Below, piece by piece: positions 11,441 through 24,011 of a stretch of DNA of 64,000 nucleotides. The stretch is from Talinum fruticosum (lineage: Eukaryota > Streptophyta > Magnoliopsida > Caryophyllales > Talinaceae). The first letter of the stretch is position 1. The number at the start of each line of letters is the position of its first letter. The stretch spans positions 7,531,001-7,595,000 of the forward strand of contig JAITYX010000021.1 in the NCBI GenBank assembly GCA_021018815.1. Direction: 5' to 3'. The position numbers and the translations under genes were made by a program. Under the pieces are notes generated by a model. That model had not been told where the DNA came from and searched no databases. It saw only the letters and a list, made by a program, of their open reading frames with translations.

Positions 11441-11914
11441 GTTCTATTTGATTCTAAAAAAATTAGAAGGAAACAAAAAAATATAGAAAAATTTTTTTCC
11501 CTTGTTTAAATTGAAGAAAAAAGGAGAGAAAAAAGTTTGATGAAAAAACTCATGGAAAATTTTGTCAATTTGATCAATGATATTTTCCTTCCAAAATTAA
11601 GAGGAAAATGGAAGAAAAAATTCACAAAGAGAGAGAAATGGAGAAAAGAGAGAGAATTCTATTAAGAAAGGTCATTAAGAATGTTCTCTCCTTGTTACTC
11701 TCAATTAATCAATACAATTGAGTATTTTCTCTATTCTCTCCATGACAATGGGGGTGGATGGGTAAAAGGTTGGAAAATGATTATAATTTTTTTCTTTCTA
11801 TATTTTCTTGTACCAAACACAAGAAAAAATTAATTTCCCTTAACTTTTTTTCCTCATCAGTTTTTTCCATTTAAATTTTCTTTCCAACCAATTTTATTAG
11901 AATCAAATAGAGTC
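11441..11914. mobile_element. Tourist-like (PIF/Harbinger) MITE, 474 bp
   Basis: The left end GTTCTATTTGATTCTAA matches the reverse complement of the right end (GACTCTATTTGATTCTAAT) apart from one indel near the tip and a few mismatches. Both ends are flanked by TTA (11438-11440 and 11915-11917), the usual target site of PIF/Harbinger elements. The interior is AT-rich and non-coding, so it is non-autonomous. The class call rests on the terminal repeat plus a 3-bp duplication and is moderate. Confidence 0.6.
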
Positions 11915-12658
11915 TTAGTGATAGCTGGGAATAGCCATGGGCTGGATTGGGTCGGATCCACCTGGACCAAACCCATCCGGCAAATCCTAATTTTACTTGC
12001 TAGCTACTAAAGTAATTTTCAGTGTTTGATAATGACCCTGGCTCCAAGGTAAGTGGGGAATTTTTAACATAAAATATTATAGTTCTAGTGTTGCCACAAG
12101 AAAATCTATTATTTATCGAGTTCTAGCTAAGCGATGAGTTAAATTGCAACAATCGGTTAATAGATATCCAATTAACCAGTTTAACTTATTTCGATTTATT
12201 TTTTCTTAACTAAACTGAAATTCCTTAAATCAAACCTAATCAACCCGTGCTCGCTCCAACACAAAACCCTAAACACACAAGCAAATCCATTTTGGGTATT
12301 GCTTCGAGTGAATTGGACTTGAGAGGAAGTCGGGGTGTAAAAGGGTTGATATAATTGATTAATGAGGGAGGTGTTGCTTCGAGTGAGATTCAACCTAGGT
12401 GTAGAGGATAGTTTGAGGAGGTGAAGAAAAGAGGAGTTTAGTAGGTGCTTTGAGGGGGTTTTCAATGGAAAGGTAGAAGAGAACCCACCGAAGCTGTGGA
12501 AATATTAGAAATTGGGACACACATTTTTGGGTATAAGGTTTCGTTGAAGATTCGACTCTTCTTTTCTCGGTGAAAATTAACGGAAGATTGGGTTATCAAT
12601 GACAGAAAATTTTTGACTTATTTTGTCACCAATTAGGCTTATTTCTCTAGTAGTTACT
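11915..12658. other. Gene-free stretch left of copia element 1
   Basis: I see no gene, RNA or transposon end here. An 89-codon minus-strand open frame (12465-12196) is low-complexity and unlike any family I know. Confidence 0.4.
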
Positions 12659-12682
12659 CGTGAGATTTAGTGGTATAATGGC

Positions 12683-13800
12683 TTATCCAAACATGAGTGT
12701 CTCGTCCTTGTATAACAAAATTAAAACGAGTAAGGATGTAGGTATATAACAAACTACGAGATCACCATCAGCAACCCACTCTCGAACAAAGTGATAATCC
12801 ATAGCGATGTGCTTACTACGATCATGTTGTACAAGATTGACAGCCATGTACGTAGCGCTAATATTGTCACAATACAAATGAACAGGCTGAGTTACCAAGA
12901 TCCCAAGATCATGAAGTAGCTTGCGAACCCGAGATAGCGTTAGCAACACGATGCTCCGCTTCAAGTAAATGACTTGGAGAAGGTAGGCTGCTTTTTAGAA
13001 TGCCGGGCAATGAGATTAGGCCCAAGAAAAATAGCATAACCAGTGGTAGAACGACAAAAATCCTTGCAACTAGCCCAATCAAGCATCAGAATATGCCATA
13101 ACCAAGTTAGGCGATTTGGCGAGTCCGAACCATAAACCATGTGCCGGAGTACCCGCAAATAGCGAAAAATTCGCTTCGTAACATGGAGGTGAGTAGTGCA
13201 AGGAGCATGCATAAACCGAGAAACTACATGCACTGCATATGCAATATCAGGTCGAGTCATAGTTAAGTCATCGTAAAGCTCCAATCATACTTCGATACCG
13301 AGTGGGATTTGCAAATAGTTCACCATCCGAAAGAGATAAAATGGTTCGGGCAGCGAAGGTGTTTTAATAGGTTTTACAATTTGTAACTATAATTTGTGTA
13401 AAAGATCAAGAACATACTTCGTTGAGACAAAAAAATTCTTGAGGGAGAGCTAATCACTTGTATACCCAAGAAGTAATGAAGATTACCAAGATCTTTCATT
13501 GCAAATTGTTGAGAAAGGAGGCTAATAAAAGAGTTGTCTGTTAGAATTAAGTCATCAATATATAGCAGAAGAACAAGAATATGTGAATCAATGCGACAAA
13601 TAAACATAGAAGGATCGACATGATTACACACAAAACCATAAGACATAAGATAGTTATCGAAGTGATGAAACCAAGCCCTTGGAGCCTGTTTCAAACCATA
13701 TATGGCCTTTTTCAATTTACGGACATGCCTCGGAAAAGCTGAGTGAACAAACCCAGGAGGTCTGTTTCATGTAAACTTCCTCGGTTAGAATGCCATGAAG
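12683..13800 (-). pseudogene. Copia 1 reverse transcriptase and RNase H
   Basis: RT blocks on the minus strand: KKAIYGLKQAPRAWFHHFD, then VLLLYIDDLILT with the catalytic DD of the YxDD motif, then FAMKDLGNLHYFLGIQV. After a frame change comes TRPDIAYAVHVVSRFMHAP and the RNase H part (LYCDNISATYMAVN, RSKHIAMDYHFVREWV, VCYIPTS). The expected continuation after IPTS (a QxADIxTK block) is missing and the frame enters LTR sequence. Confidence 0.85.
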
Positions 13801-14597
13801 AAAAGAATTCTAGACATCTAAGCTGTCGGATAGGCCAATTGTAAGAAACAGACTAAAGAAAGAAAAAGTCAAATCGTCACCGGTTTGACAACGAGGTTGA
13901 ATGTCTCATGGTTGTCAATACCTGCTCGTTGATGAAAGCCTTACGCCACTAAAAAGCCTTGTATCTCTCCACACTACCATTAGATCGATGCTTGATCTTA
14001 TAAACTTACTTGCTACCAACCAGATTCTGTTCAGGTGTAGAAGGTACCAAATCCCATGTGTCATTGGCAAAAAGAGCATTATACTCGGTCATTGCATCAA
14101 CCCACTTAGAATGTTTAAAAGCCTTAGCAAAGGAACTAGGTTCAACTTCAGTAATGGAAGCAGAGAAAGACATAATATTTTTATGTTTGACAATACCTAA
14201 ATTGGATCTAGTCTACATGGAATGGCTATTAGACGGTCCTAAAGGGATGGACACAACTCGAAGAAACCCGAGGTTCAACAACAGGAAGATATGGGGATGA
14301 CACTTGGAATAGTAACTAAGGGAGAAGGAGATGATGGATCATCACAAGGTGAAGATGGCAGTGGTGGGGATGGACCACAAGGTAGTGACTCAGTAGGTGA
14401 GGGTGAGGGAGACGATAGAAGACTCAATCCAATAGATTGGCTATATGCTTCACGGGCAAGGCTAGCGAAAGTGGGTAGGCTAGACACCGGAAGAGGAGAG
14501 ATTGACTTAGAAGTAATAGGCATGGGTGACATAGACATAGGGAAACCTGTAGGCGTGAGTCTCAAGATGCTCTGGAGATTAAAGACATAGGGTCGAG

Positions 14598-15780
14598 TCA
14601 TGTGGGGGCTTTGTTAATTAGTTTTGAAAAGGGGTAGTGAGCTTTACGGAATCGAACATTATGACTAATAAAAACACGTCTTGACACTCTGGATCCAAAT
14701 AGCGAGTATCCTTTATAGTTTGTTACATAACCAAGAAACACACAAGAAACTGAACGAGGTTGTAATTTATTTGCGGAAGATGCGACAAAATTAAGAAAAC
14801 AAGCAGACCCCAAAGGTTTGAGAAAAGAAAAATCAGGGGGTCTCTTAAATAAAACCTCAAAAGGCGTTTGATTACGCAAAACAGGTGTTGGAAGTCTATT
14901 AATGGTACGAGACAGTAACATAGGCAGCATCTAACCAAAAATAATCAGGCATAGAGGCATTAATTAGAAAGGTACGAACCATTTCGGAGATATGACGATA
15001 CTTCCTTTCTACCACACCATTTTGTTGTGTATCGGGACAAGATTTTCGGAAGTAAATACCTTTTTCATGAAACAACTCAAGCATATGAGTGTTATCAAGT
15101 TCCTCGCCCCCATTAGATTGAAACATTTTAATCTTACAGTTAAATAAGTTTTCAACTAAAACTTGAAATTTAGTAAAAATCTCATGGATTTTATTTTTGT
15201 GTTTTATAGGATAATGCCAAGTAAAAAGAGAATAATCATCAACAAAACAAACATAATATTTGTAATTATTATGAGATAAAACCGGTGACTACCAAACATT
15301 AGAATGAATAAAATCTAAAGGGAAAGTTGTTCTATGTTCCGTAGAAGTAAAAGGAAGTTTATGAGATTTAGCTAAATGACAAGTCGTACAAGTGTTTGAG
15401 AAAACCGAATTAAACTTAACAAAATTATTTTTCTTCAAAACTTCCAAAACCCGAGCACCACAATGACCCGGACGACGATGCCAAAGATCTCCGGAAACAT
15501 TTAGAGCGACTTGGGCAGGAAGAGGTTGGGAAATAGGTATGGTGTAAACAGGGCCAGGACTACTAGCTCGCAACGAGGACATCACCCGAGGTGTTGTCCC
15601 GCACACGAACACAAGAAGAATAAAAAATGACATTACAGTTTTGTCACAACACAATTGACGAATAGAAAGTAAATTATGTTGAAGTTGAGGAACATGAAGA
15701 ACATTCCTAAGGTTAAGGGGACGGTTCTTAGTGGGAAGCAATGATGTGCCAACATGAGCAATAGGAAGTAAAAGTACCAT
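14598..15780 (-). pseudogene. Copia 1 GAG-pre-integrase and integrase
   Basis: The GAG-pre-integrase block (DLWHRRPGHCGARVLEVL, with TCHLAKSHKLPF) lies at about 15500-15300, preceded by the HVPQLQHNLLSIRQL signature. Integrase continues at 15126-14899 (KSCPDTQQNGVVERKYRHI, containing the catalytic Glu) and 14930-14598 (LPTPVLRNQTPFEVLF, GSACFLNFVA). Frames are broken between blocks. A Pro/Ser-rich linker (14601-14275) joins integrase to RT. Confidence 0.8.
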
Positions 15781-16107
15781 TTCCTATTTGAACCTTATTA
15801 GAACCGAGTGTAAAGTGATTTAGAATACAGACTTACCATCATCACATGTCATGAGAAATGTCTGCAGCTGAATCGAGGTACCAAACTTGCTCATCAACAT
15901 TGACAGGAAAAGTAGCATATGCTGGGAACACCGATGGGGAATGCGAGTTATATCCGTTAGGACATGTCCGAGTGGAATGTCCTGGACTATAACATATCTA
16001 ACGAGACAATGTTAGGGTGAGATCCTAAGACTCCTTCAGATTGACTAGTACCGCAGATAGAATATTAGTAGACGGAGTCGAGAGAGTTAACAATATTAAC
16101 AAACGAA

Positions 16108-17377
16108 TCAACTCGAATCACATAAAACAAGTACTTGTAGGGATACTCCTAGAGGTAGTCTGCGATGCTCGCAAAGTCTCGCGATATTGCTGATTTGAAC
16201 CCCGATTATTTCGATTGTTACGATTACGGCTGCGATTACGATTATTGGTGCTATTGTTAGCCTTGAATCCCGAACCGCTAATAGAACCACCATTGTTATC
16301 CCTTGTAGTGGTGATGAAAGCAGAGTTGGGAGATAGGTTGACGGTCGTGTTTGTAGTGAAGATGTTGCTAAAAAAAAGAGTAATTTTGAGCGCAAGTCAT
16401 CAAATGAAGTACTCCCAGTCAACATAGAAAAGGTGGTGAAAAATGCATCATAAGCCTCGAGCAAACCGGCAATTAATTGTATCAATTCTATGTCCATAAC
16501 AGAGACCGAGTTGCAGCTAGGGAATCAGCAATGATTTAATGGAATGTAAATACTCATCCATCGACCGACGATCACCCATACTAATATTAGTGAGCATACG
16601 TTTTAAATCGAGCGCATGTGCCGGACTAGCTCGATTAAACCGCGATTCAAGTCGCTTCCAAACCTCAATCGAATGTGACAAATTATGGACCTCACCGAGA
16701 GTGTCTTTTGAAATTGGGGCAAATAGCCAGGCTCAAACCAATTAATCAACCCGAAGCCACAAACCGAAATTAGGATTTGGTTGTGAAGACCCATCGGCAA
16801 GTGGGAGATGCGACGGTGGCCGGATAATAGACCCGTCAAGCATTCCATACAATTGGTGCATAACAACAAAAGACATGAATTGAGTACGCCAACATAAGAA
16901 ATCATCAACAGAGACAAGCGTAGTAGTAAAGTAAGTCGATAAATTAACCGTCCAAATTGTTGACGAAAGAGTAGGGATACCGCCGAAGAACCTGAGCGGA
17001 ACCTAGCATCGTCCAATATAGGTCAAGAAACCCAGATTCCGATACACCGTGAACAACACCCATCAAGGAAAAGCCAGCGCCGTCGGTGCCCGTGAAGACA
17101 ACGGGAAGAGAAGGAGGCGGAAGAGATGGCGAAGTCGATGTCCAGGTGAAGTACGGCGAGATAAGGGTAGGGTAGAGACTGGTGTAAGGAGGAGAGGAGT
17201 GGGGGTCCGAGCACGGTAGGTGCAACGGTGGAGAGAGAAAGTGCTTCGGCAAAGACGGTGGTGGTCGTAGAAAGAGGGACCATGCGAGCGGATTCGAACA
17301 GGGCAACAAGTGGCAACATGGGTGGAGGAGGGTGGGAGCAAGGTATGAGGCCCGAGATCAAAGGAAGAAGAGGCCAT
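16108..17377 (-). pseudogene. Copia 1 gag (UBN2-type)
   Basis: The frame opens at an ATG near 17377 and, across several frameshifts, gives the UBN2-type copia gag pattern. It reads FLCWRTQF, then HQLYGMLDG, then VWKRLESRFN, and then MDIELIQLIAGLLEAYDAFF. The N-terminal third is rich in Ser/Pro. Gag forms the particle that packages element RNA. Multiple stops and shifts disable it. Confidence 0.75.
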
Positions 17378-17489
17378 GGACGCCGGTTGGGAGCAAACTG
17401 CGATTGGGCAAAGAAACCAGGCGTGAGGAAAACCCTAGCGTGAGGCGAGAGGAAAAACGTGAGAAATTTTGCTTTTTAAAAAAAAAATC

Positions 17490-17509
17490 TCAATTTTGCT
17501 CTAATACCA
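17490..17509 (-). other. Copia 1 primer-binding site
   Basis: Immediately inside the 5' LTR the minus strand reads CA then TGGTATTAGAGC. This differs by one base from TGGTATCAGAGC, which is complementary to the 3' end of initiator Met tRNA, the usual plant copia primer. It fixes the inner edge of the 5' LTR at about 17509-17510. Confidence 0.75.
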
Positions 17510-17640
17510 TGTGAGATTTCGTAGTACAATGGCTTACTCAAACATGAGTGCATGGTCTTGTATATATAGTAACGAGTGTATAAACAAAATTACATATTGA
17601 CCCCTATATATACTCTATTAATTATAACTATTATTTTAGT

Positions 17641-20600
17641 TGTATGGCTACATTTCTAACTTTTTCCAACCTATTTATCGAAAAAAACAATTAATATAAA
17701 TGGTTGATACAAACAACTAATATAATAAGTATAACGAGTTAATACTTAATGCATCGACTAGCAGTCAACGACTAATTATCAAATAAGACCATGAGATGCT
17801 GGTATAATATGAAAGATTTTACAGTCCCTTGTCTACTTCATAGCCCTTTGCTTCATTAACCAAATAATTGAAAATCAGATTAGTTAGACGGATTCAATGA
17901 TAATGATGTGTGGAAAGAAGATTAAAAGTTGATATTAAACTTGAATGGCCATTTTTCTTGCTTTTATTAGGAGTGAATTGAATTGTACCCTGAGAAGGTT
18001 CTAGTGCAATATTTTAGACTTGATAAAATTGAAAATTCAAAATGAATGACTCATATTCGTATTTGATAAACATTTTAAATACAACAATTCAATCAAAAAC
18101 CGAAATTAAAATTAATTAATATAATTAATTCTATATCTAAATCTTATCTGAGATAAATATCGTTAAAGAACTAGCCTATCATGAATAAACTCAAATTAAA
18201 ATGATTGTAATTTAAAGTTAATCTGGTTTAAATATGTGGCATTTACCAAGTCACCATCTTTCAATTTGAGAATAAGCCGTTCAAAAATGATCAGCCACTA
18301 CTAACTAATTGTGATGTGGAATTCTTGAAAGTGAAAATCCGTGGAACTTAGCGGGTCACACGGGCAATTGAGAGAGATGTGTCTTTTTAAAGTAAACACT
18401 TTGACTTGTGGAAATTGGGATTCAACTTTTTTAGTTTTTATTTTTTAATTAGAAAATGTCATAATTTGGATTCAACTTTGCTGACTTAAAATCTCCATAT
18501 TTATAATGAAATATGTTGACTCATTAGAGAAAACCATTAAAAATTATGTCAGACATATCAATCTTTGCGCCTTATTCAATTTACACTAATAAATAAACAA
18601 TCTTCTATATTGTGGCTGTGATTTTCCTTGCAATAGGACTTTTTGGACAGTAGTGACAGTGTGGAGCTTTGTGAGAGATATGGGTGTAAAATTTAAAATT
18701 TATATTTAAATTTTTTTAAAAAATTTATAAAATTATTAAAAAAGACGTCATAAAAAATAATAATATTTATAAAATTCTAAAATATTAAAAATAAAACACC
18801 TTAAATATATTTGTTAACTCCGTCACCGATGGAGTTACAGCTATCACCAAACATCTAATGACTTTGCTGTGATTTGATAGTTGATGTCATTAGATTGAGT
18901 AGCCGTTATAGTTTTATTTAGCTGATTATTAGTTTCAGATGAGCGACAATTGTATTAAGGTATTTAATAGTTGTCTTTGTATGACTCTTTTCTGAGCTTT
19001 GTCCAACTGATTATTAAAAAAAAAAAAAAACCTTAACCTTAATAAATTAGTACACAGTAAGAAGATATCATCTGAAATTTAATTATTATTATTCCTTCCG
19101 TCTCACTATTATTATCATAATGCACTTTTTTTTTGGTCAAATTTTATAAACTTTTTGGCAATAAGTTGTAATTATAAGTACTTCCAAAATTCTGAAAATG
19201 TCTTTCAGTAATATTTTTGCTCATCTATTATGAGAGAAGATAATAGTCAAAGATGATTTTGGATATGTAAAAACTCATCTATGTCAGTGATAGCAAGATA
19301 AAGTAAATATTATTCCAAATTTATAATTTAATTTAAATTATTTTTTTAATATAAGAAGAGTGTAATTTGTTCTTAAAAGTCAAACAGCAGTAGAAATGAA
19401 GAATGTTTGCACGCAGAGAGAGATAGAGAGAAGGAGAGGAAATGAAATGAACTAGATGGAGAATTAATAAACTAACAATTTTCCATGTAGATGACATTAA
19501 TTAGCCGAGAGAGAGAGACAGTTCACAAATCAGCACAAGACACATGGCAGCGGGCTTGGCTTGAGGGAGGCGCCGAGCTCCGCGCCAGCACGCGAGCCTC
19601 GGGAAATGGCTCGTCTACTGTGGAGCTGTCGCGCCTCGCTAGGCGCGCCACGTTAGTTTGTTGAGCGCGCGAGCTTCCCACTGCGGAGGCTCTAAATATC
19701 TTGTAGCAACATTGAAGTATTTTATTTTTGAACTGAATCTGTCAGAGCTTTGTTTTATATATATAAGTAAACTGAAGTTATATTTATAGAATTTAAATGA
19801 TATCTGTGAACTGATTATTTTGTCTAAGCTAACTTATAAGTCTATTCAAATTATTGAAAATTTTCTGTCAGAGAGAAAATGAAGTCTTGAAAATTTAACA
19901 TGCTATAATTGGTCTAGCTTCTGTGCATAATAACTGGGGGTAGGTTGAATTGTACTTATGTCGGGATTTAGATTTTATTTGAAAAGTAAAATAATAATAT
20001 TTATTTATTTATTTATTTTGAGTGATTAATTTTTTTCCATCCAAAAAAAAAAAAAAACCAACTCAACACCTCAACAATCTAACTTACTATGAAGCGTGGA
20101 CACTTTTGATGGGTGTTGTATCTCGTGTTGTCGGAAAAGTGTTGGACACCAACACGATACCAACATTTCTTACACAACGGGCTTGTAATAAATCTCACAC
20201 ACAATTTTAAATGCCTTAAACCTTAAACGATATCAGAAGTTGTTTTTTAATTTTATAATTTCTAGTAATACCAAATTAAAAAGTTGTTATAACTCGATCG
20301 TTATTTTATTTTGAGGATATATATTATCGTTGAATATTATTTTCATGTTTCGAACACTAAACTATTAACGGAAGTTAAGATTAAGAATTATATTTTTAGT
20401 TCTATAATAATTTAATTTTACAGTAATTTACTCTCTCCCTTTCTCTCTCTCTTAGCATTGATTCTATCTCTCTCTTCCTAATTTAATTTTATAAAAATTA
20501 TTTTTTGATAAAAATAAAAATTGTTACGTTATTATTATTATTATATCTTTTTTATTTAATAAAATTTTTTATATTATTGTATCATTTGTTTAAAAAATTC

Positions 20601-20651
20601 GTAACCTAAAATAAGTAATTTAAATATTCATATTTGATAGAATGTAATCGC
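17641..20651. other. Gene-free AT-rich DNA with one GC-rich island
   Basis: About 3 kb with no convincing gene. It holds homopolymer and AT-rich tracts (A-run at 19019-19030), a GA-rich tract at 19415-19440, a CT-rich tract at 20430-20480, and a GC-rich patch at about 19550-19690 described separately. Confidence 0.5.
19400..19697. mobile_element. Possible MITE with a GC-rich interior
   Basis: A GC-rich block (GGCGCCGAGCTCCGCGCC, TAGGCGCGCCACG) interrupts AT-rich DNA. The right end (GAGCTTCCCACTGCGGAGGCTCTAA) resembles the right end of another candidate at 28120-28290 (AAGCTCGCCCACTTGGAGATGCTCTTA). Both recall the GGAGATGCTCTTA ends common among plant MITEs. I could not find the matching left terminal repeat or a target-site duplication. 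Confidence 0.3.
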
Positions 20652-20652
20652 C

Positions 20653-20801
20653 TGCTCTCATTGATGATGATACAATGATACTTATACAAAGTACAAGAGA
20701 TAATTTAGGCTAAAATCAAGGGAAGGATATTTACAATATCCTAAACTAATGCTAAGGGATAATACAAAAATAAAATTATTTCCATAATTATGCCTAATAC
20801 A
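20653..20801 (-). repeat. Copia 2 3' LTR (149 bp)
   Basis: Read on the minus strand it begins TGTATTAGGC and ends GAGAGCA, the TG...CA form. It lies directly after RNase H and a G-rich polypurine-like stretch at 20802-20812. It is almost identical to the copy at 27898-28046. Confidence 0.9.
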
Positions 20802-22699
20802 CCCCCGCAGTGGAGGCGGGAGGTTGCCGAACGCCGAGACTATCCCCGAAATCCGTAAATAAAACACGTGGAAGGCCTTTGGTAAAGATATCCGCAATTT
20901 GATAACGAGAGGGGACATGGAGAACCCGAACTCGACCACCAGCTACTTTTTCCCGAACAAAGTGTATGTCCATTTCAATGTGTTTAGTGCGTTGATGTTG
21001 AACAGGATTACCAGAAAGGTATATGGCATCGATATTGTCACAATAGACGAAAGTAGCTTTAGGAATGGGACAATGAAGCTCAAGAAGGAGATTACGAAGC
21101 CAGCGAGGATTCGGCAACCACATTAGCAACACCACGATATTCAGCTTCGGCACTTGGATATGGACAGAGTAGATTGGCGCTTGGATGACCATGAGATGAG
21201 ATTGTCACCCAAAAATACACAGTAGCCGGATGTCGAACGATGAGTATCAGGACATCCACCCCAATCGGCATCGGTGTATGAACGAAGATCCGATAAGGAG
21301 GAGCGATATAGGTGAAGGCCAAAAGTAAGTGTGCCCTGAAGGTACCGTAGTATGCGTTTCGATGAAGTCATATGAGCTTGCATGGGATTGTGCATATGAA
21401 GACAAACTCGTTGCACAGACATAAGATATGTCCGGTCGTGTAAACGTACGGTATCGAAGGGCGCCAGCAAGACTGCGGTACGGTTTAGGATCCGAGTAGG
21501 GAGAATCGGCAGAAGCTGGGAGTTTGCCTTTGGTATCAACAGGTGTAGGAGCAGGTTTGCAGGAGGTCATGCCCGCACGGTGGAGAATGTCCTTGGCATA
21601 CTGCTGTTGGCTCGGAAAGAGACCGGAGGCATGTTGAGTGACAGCAATGCCCAAAAATAACTTAACGGACCCAAATCTTTCATGGAAAACTCGGAACTAA
21701 GAAGGGCCATAATGCACTCTGTCGAAGACGATCGGAGGATGTAGTAAGAATGATGTCGTCTACATCCGAAGTATATAAGCCAAGTCCGAGCCTTGCCGAT
21801 AGATGAAGAGGGAATGATCGAGTCGACTATGGATAAAGCCAATCTTAGCGACGTAACCCGCAAAACGCCGATACCAGGCCCGTGGAGCTTGCTTGAGACC
21901 ATATAATGACTTCCGAAGTAGGCGAGACATGATCGGGATAGCAGGAGTCACGAAAGCCAAGCGGTTGATGCATGTAGACAGTTTCACCGAGATTCCCATG
22001 CAGAAAAGCATTCTTGACATCCAAGCGATGAATGGACCAAGATTTGGAGAGAGCAATGCCGAGAACTATCCCGATAATGGCCGGTTTGACGACGGGGCTA
22101 AAAGTCTCAATGCAATCAACACCAATTTCCTGTGACCTGCCATCACCAATAAGACGGGCTTTGTGCCGCTCAAAAGAACCATCGGAATTCTTTTTATGCC
22201 TAAAATTCCACATAGACCGAATGACATTCACATTAGAAGGACGAGGTACTAACTCCCATGTCTTATTTTTAATAAGAGCATCAAATTCGTCGGTCATGGC
22301 CCGTTTCCAATTCGGGTCAAATAAGGCATCCTTTGGGTTACGGGGTAAAGGAGAAGAGGAAGTAGTGGTAAAAAGGTTAACGGGTTGTTTAGGTTTGAAG
22401 ATACCACTCATGCTTCTAGTGGTCATGGTTCCGGTGGGTTGGATCGAGGGGCGGACGGGCTGGGCCGAGATATTGTAGTAGGCGGTAAGGAAGTAGGCAG
22501 AGTGGGCGAAGTGGGCTGGTGTGCGATAGGCGCGGGCAAGGGAGAGAGGGAAGGCGGAGCAAGAGATTGGGCCCGATGCTGCTGGGCCGGAACAGCGAGA
22601 TGGGTCCGGAGCAGCGAGACGCGGGATTGGGAGAGGGAGGATGCAGCTGGGCCGGACGGGCAAAAGGCGTGGGAGAGAAAAGATTGGGCAAGGTAGCAT
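20802..22699 (-). pseudogene. Copia 2 reverse transcriptase and RNase H
   Basis: RVT_2 begins on the minus strand with WKRAMTDEFDALIKNKTWEL and continues HKARLIGDG, FSPVVKPAII, HRLDVKNAFLHGNL, then KSLYGLKQAPRAWYRRFAG. The catalytic strand is frameshifted: the bases for VDDIILTT are present near 21757, but one base is missing just before them, so the Y of YVDD is out of frame. FSMKDLGPLSYF, TRPDISYVCA and RNase H blocks (PKATFVYCDNIDAIYLSGNP, QRTKHIEMDIHFVREKV, VPSRYQIADIFTKGLP) follow. Confidence 0.88.
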
Positions 22700-24006
22700 G
22701 GGCTGGCGTGGAGGGGAGTTCGTGATAGTCCCGGAACCAGTGAGTTGTGGACAAAATAAGGATGAAAATCGGAATTAAGAAAGTCATAAGTAGAGGAAGG
22801 AGAGTGTAATTTGGAGTAAGGAAATGTAGACTCATCAAAGACAACATGACGCGAGATGAGGATTTTTCCGAAGAGATATCCAAACACTTGTAACCACGAT
22901 GATTCGGTGGGTAACCCAAGAAAATACAGGGTGTAGATCCGGGTTGTAATTTGTGAATGGAAGTGGAAGGAAAAAGGGGTAGCATAGGCAACCGAATACA
23001 CGAAGATGATTATAAGAAGGATCACGATGGTAGAGAAGTTTAGTGGGAGAGAAGTTATTGAGAATTTGTGGGGAAGAATGTTAAGAAGATAAGTGGCCAT
23101 GTGAAGAGCATGATGCCAAAAAGAGGGAGGAAGAGAAGCATGAGCAAGAAGGCTACGAATCATATTATTGATGGTGCGAATCGTCGTTCAGCTTTGCCAT
23201 TTTGTTGGGAAGTATGGGGACAAGAAAAACGGAATGACATGCCATTATTGTTACAAAATGATGTGAATGAGTTATTATTAAATTCACGACCATTATCACA
23301 TTGAAAACTCTTTATTTTGGCATTGAATTGGGTAGCGACAAAAGAACTAAAATTCTGAAAGATAGAGAAGACTTGAGATTTATGGCCAATAGGAAAGGTC
23401 CAAATAAAGTTCGTATAGTCATCCAATAATAGTAGATAATATTTATGACCGGCAGAACCGAGAATGGGAGATGTAAACAAATCACTATGAATAATATCAA
23501 AAGGGAGTGACGTAAAATTTAAAGACGGGGAAAATGGGAGCTTTATTTGTTTACCAAAAATACATGATTAACAAATAGTGGAAGGGGGAAATATTTGCAA
23601 TCGATAGAATTGGTAGTGCGAAGGGAGTTCAACACATGGACTCCTGGATGACCTAAACGACTATGCCAAATAGTAGGGGAAATAGCGACAAAGGACGATG
23701 AGGTGGAAGAAGCAGTGGAGAAGATGATGGGAGAGAATATAGGTCCCTGATCTGTCACATCTCATAAGAAGTGTCCCCATCCGAAGGTCCTTCACGGAAA
23801 AACCAAAAGGATCAAATTCAACGGACACATTATTATCAGTAGTAAATCGACGCACGTAAATCAAATTTTTGATGCGATTAGGAGCATAGAGGACATGGTT
23901 TAAGGCTAGTGGGGGATATGGGTGGGAAAGGTATGCGTGACCTAAACCACGAACAGGAATAGAAGAGCCATTACCAACAATAATATTATGAGTTGTGCTC
24001 GTATTT
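22700..24006 (-). pseudogene. Copia 2 integrase and GAG-pre-integrase
   Basis: GAG-pre-integrase (PTIWHSRLGHPGVHVLNSL) lies at about 23690-23630. The integrase core carries the catalytic triad: Asp in LLLDDYTNFIW, Asp in FQCDNGREF and Glu in QQNGKAERRF (23480-23160). The C-terminal part runs through 23163-22750 (SLLAHASLPPSFWHHALHMA and CIFLGYPPNHRGYKCLD). The frame is broken at least twice. Upstream it continues across the solo LTR into the protease/gag side at 26681. Confidence 0.85.
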
Positions 24007-24011
24007 AAATA

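Larger units (their letters stand above)
12659..17640 (-). mobile_element. Ty1/copia retrotransposon 1, decayed
   Basis: On the minus strand the order is 5' LTR remnant, primer-binding site (about 17508), gag (17377-16108), GAG-pre-integrase and integrase (15780-14598), reverse transcriptase (about 13800-13374), RNase H (13284-12700) and the 3' LTR end. The integrase-before-RT order is diagnostic of copia. LTR-end sequence recurs at both sides (GTGAGATTT, ATGGCTTA, CAAACATGAGTG at 12659 and 17511). The RNase H frame runs straight into the LTR, so the C-terminus, polypurine tract and most of the 3' LTR are deleted. Many stops make it non-autonomous. The outer 5' LTR edge near 17640 is approximate. 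Confidence 0.85.

Noticed and set aside
12196..12465. 89-codon minus-strand open frame next to copia 1
   Set aside because: Ser/Leu/Thr-rich, no family resemblance, no splice or promoter context.
14275..14601. Overlapping 99-108 codon open frames on both strands
   Set aside because: They correspond to the low-complexity linker between copia 1 integrase and reverse transcriptase.
22385..22725. Plus-strand open frames rich in Gly/Arg/Trp
   Set aside because: Antisense shadows of the proline/serine-rich linker between copia 2 integrase and reverse transcriptase.
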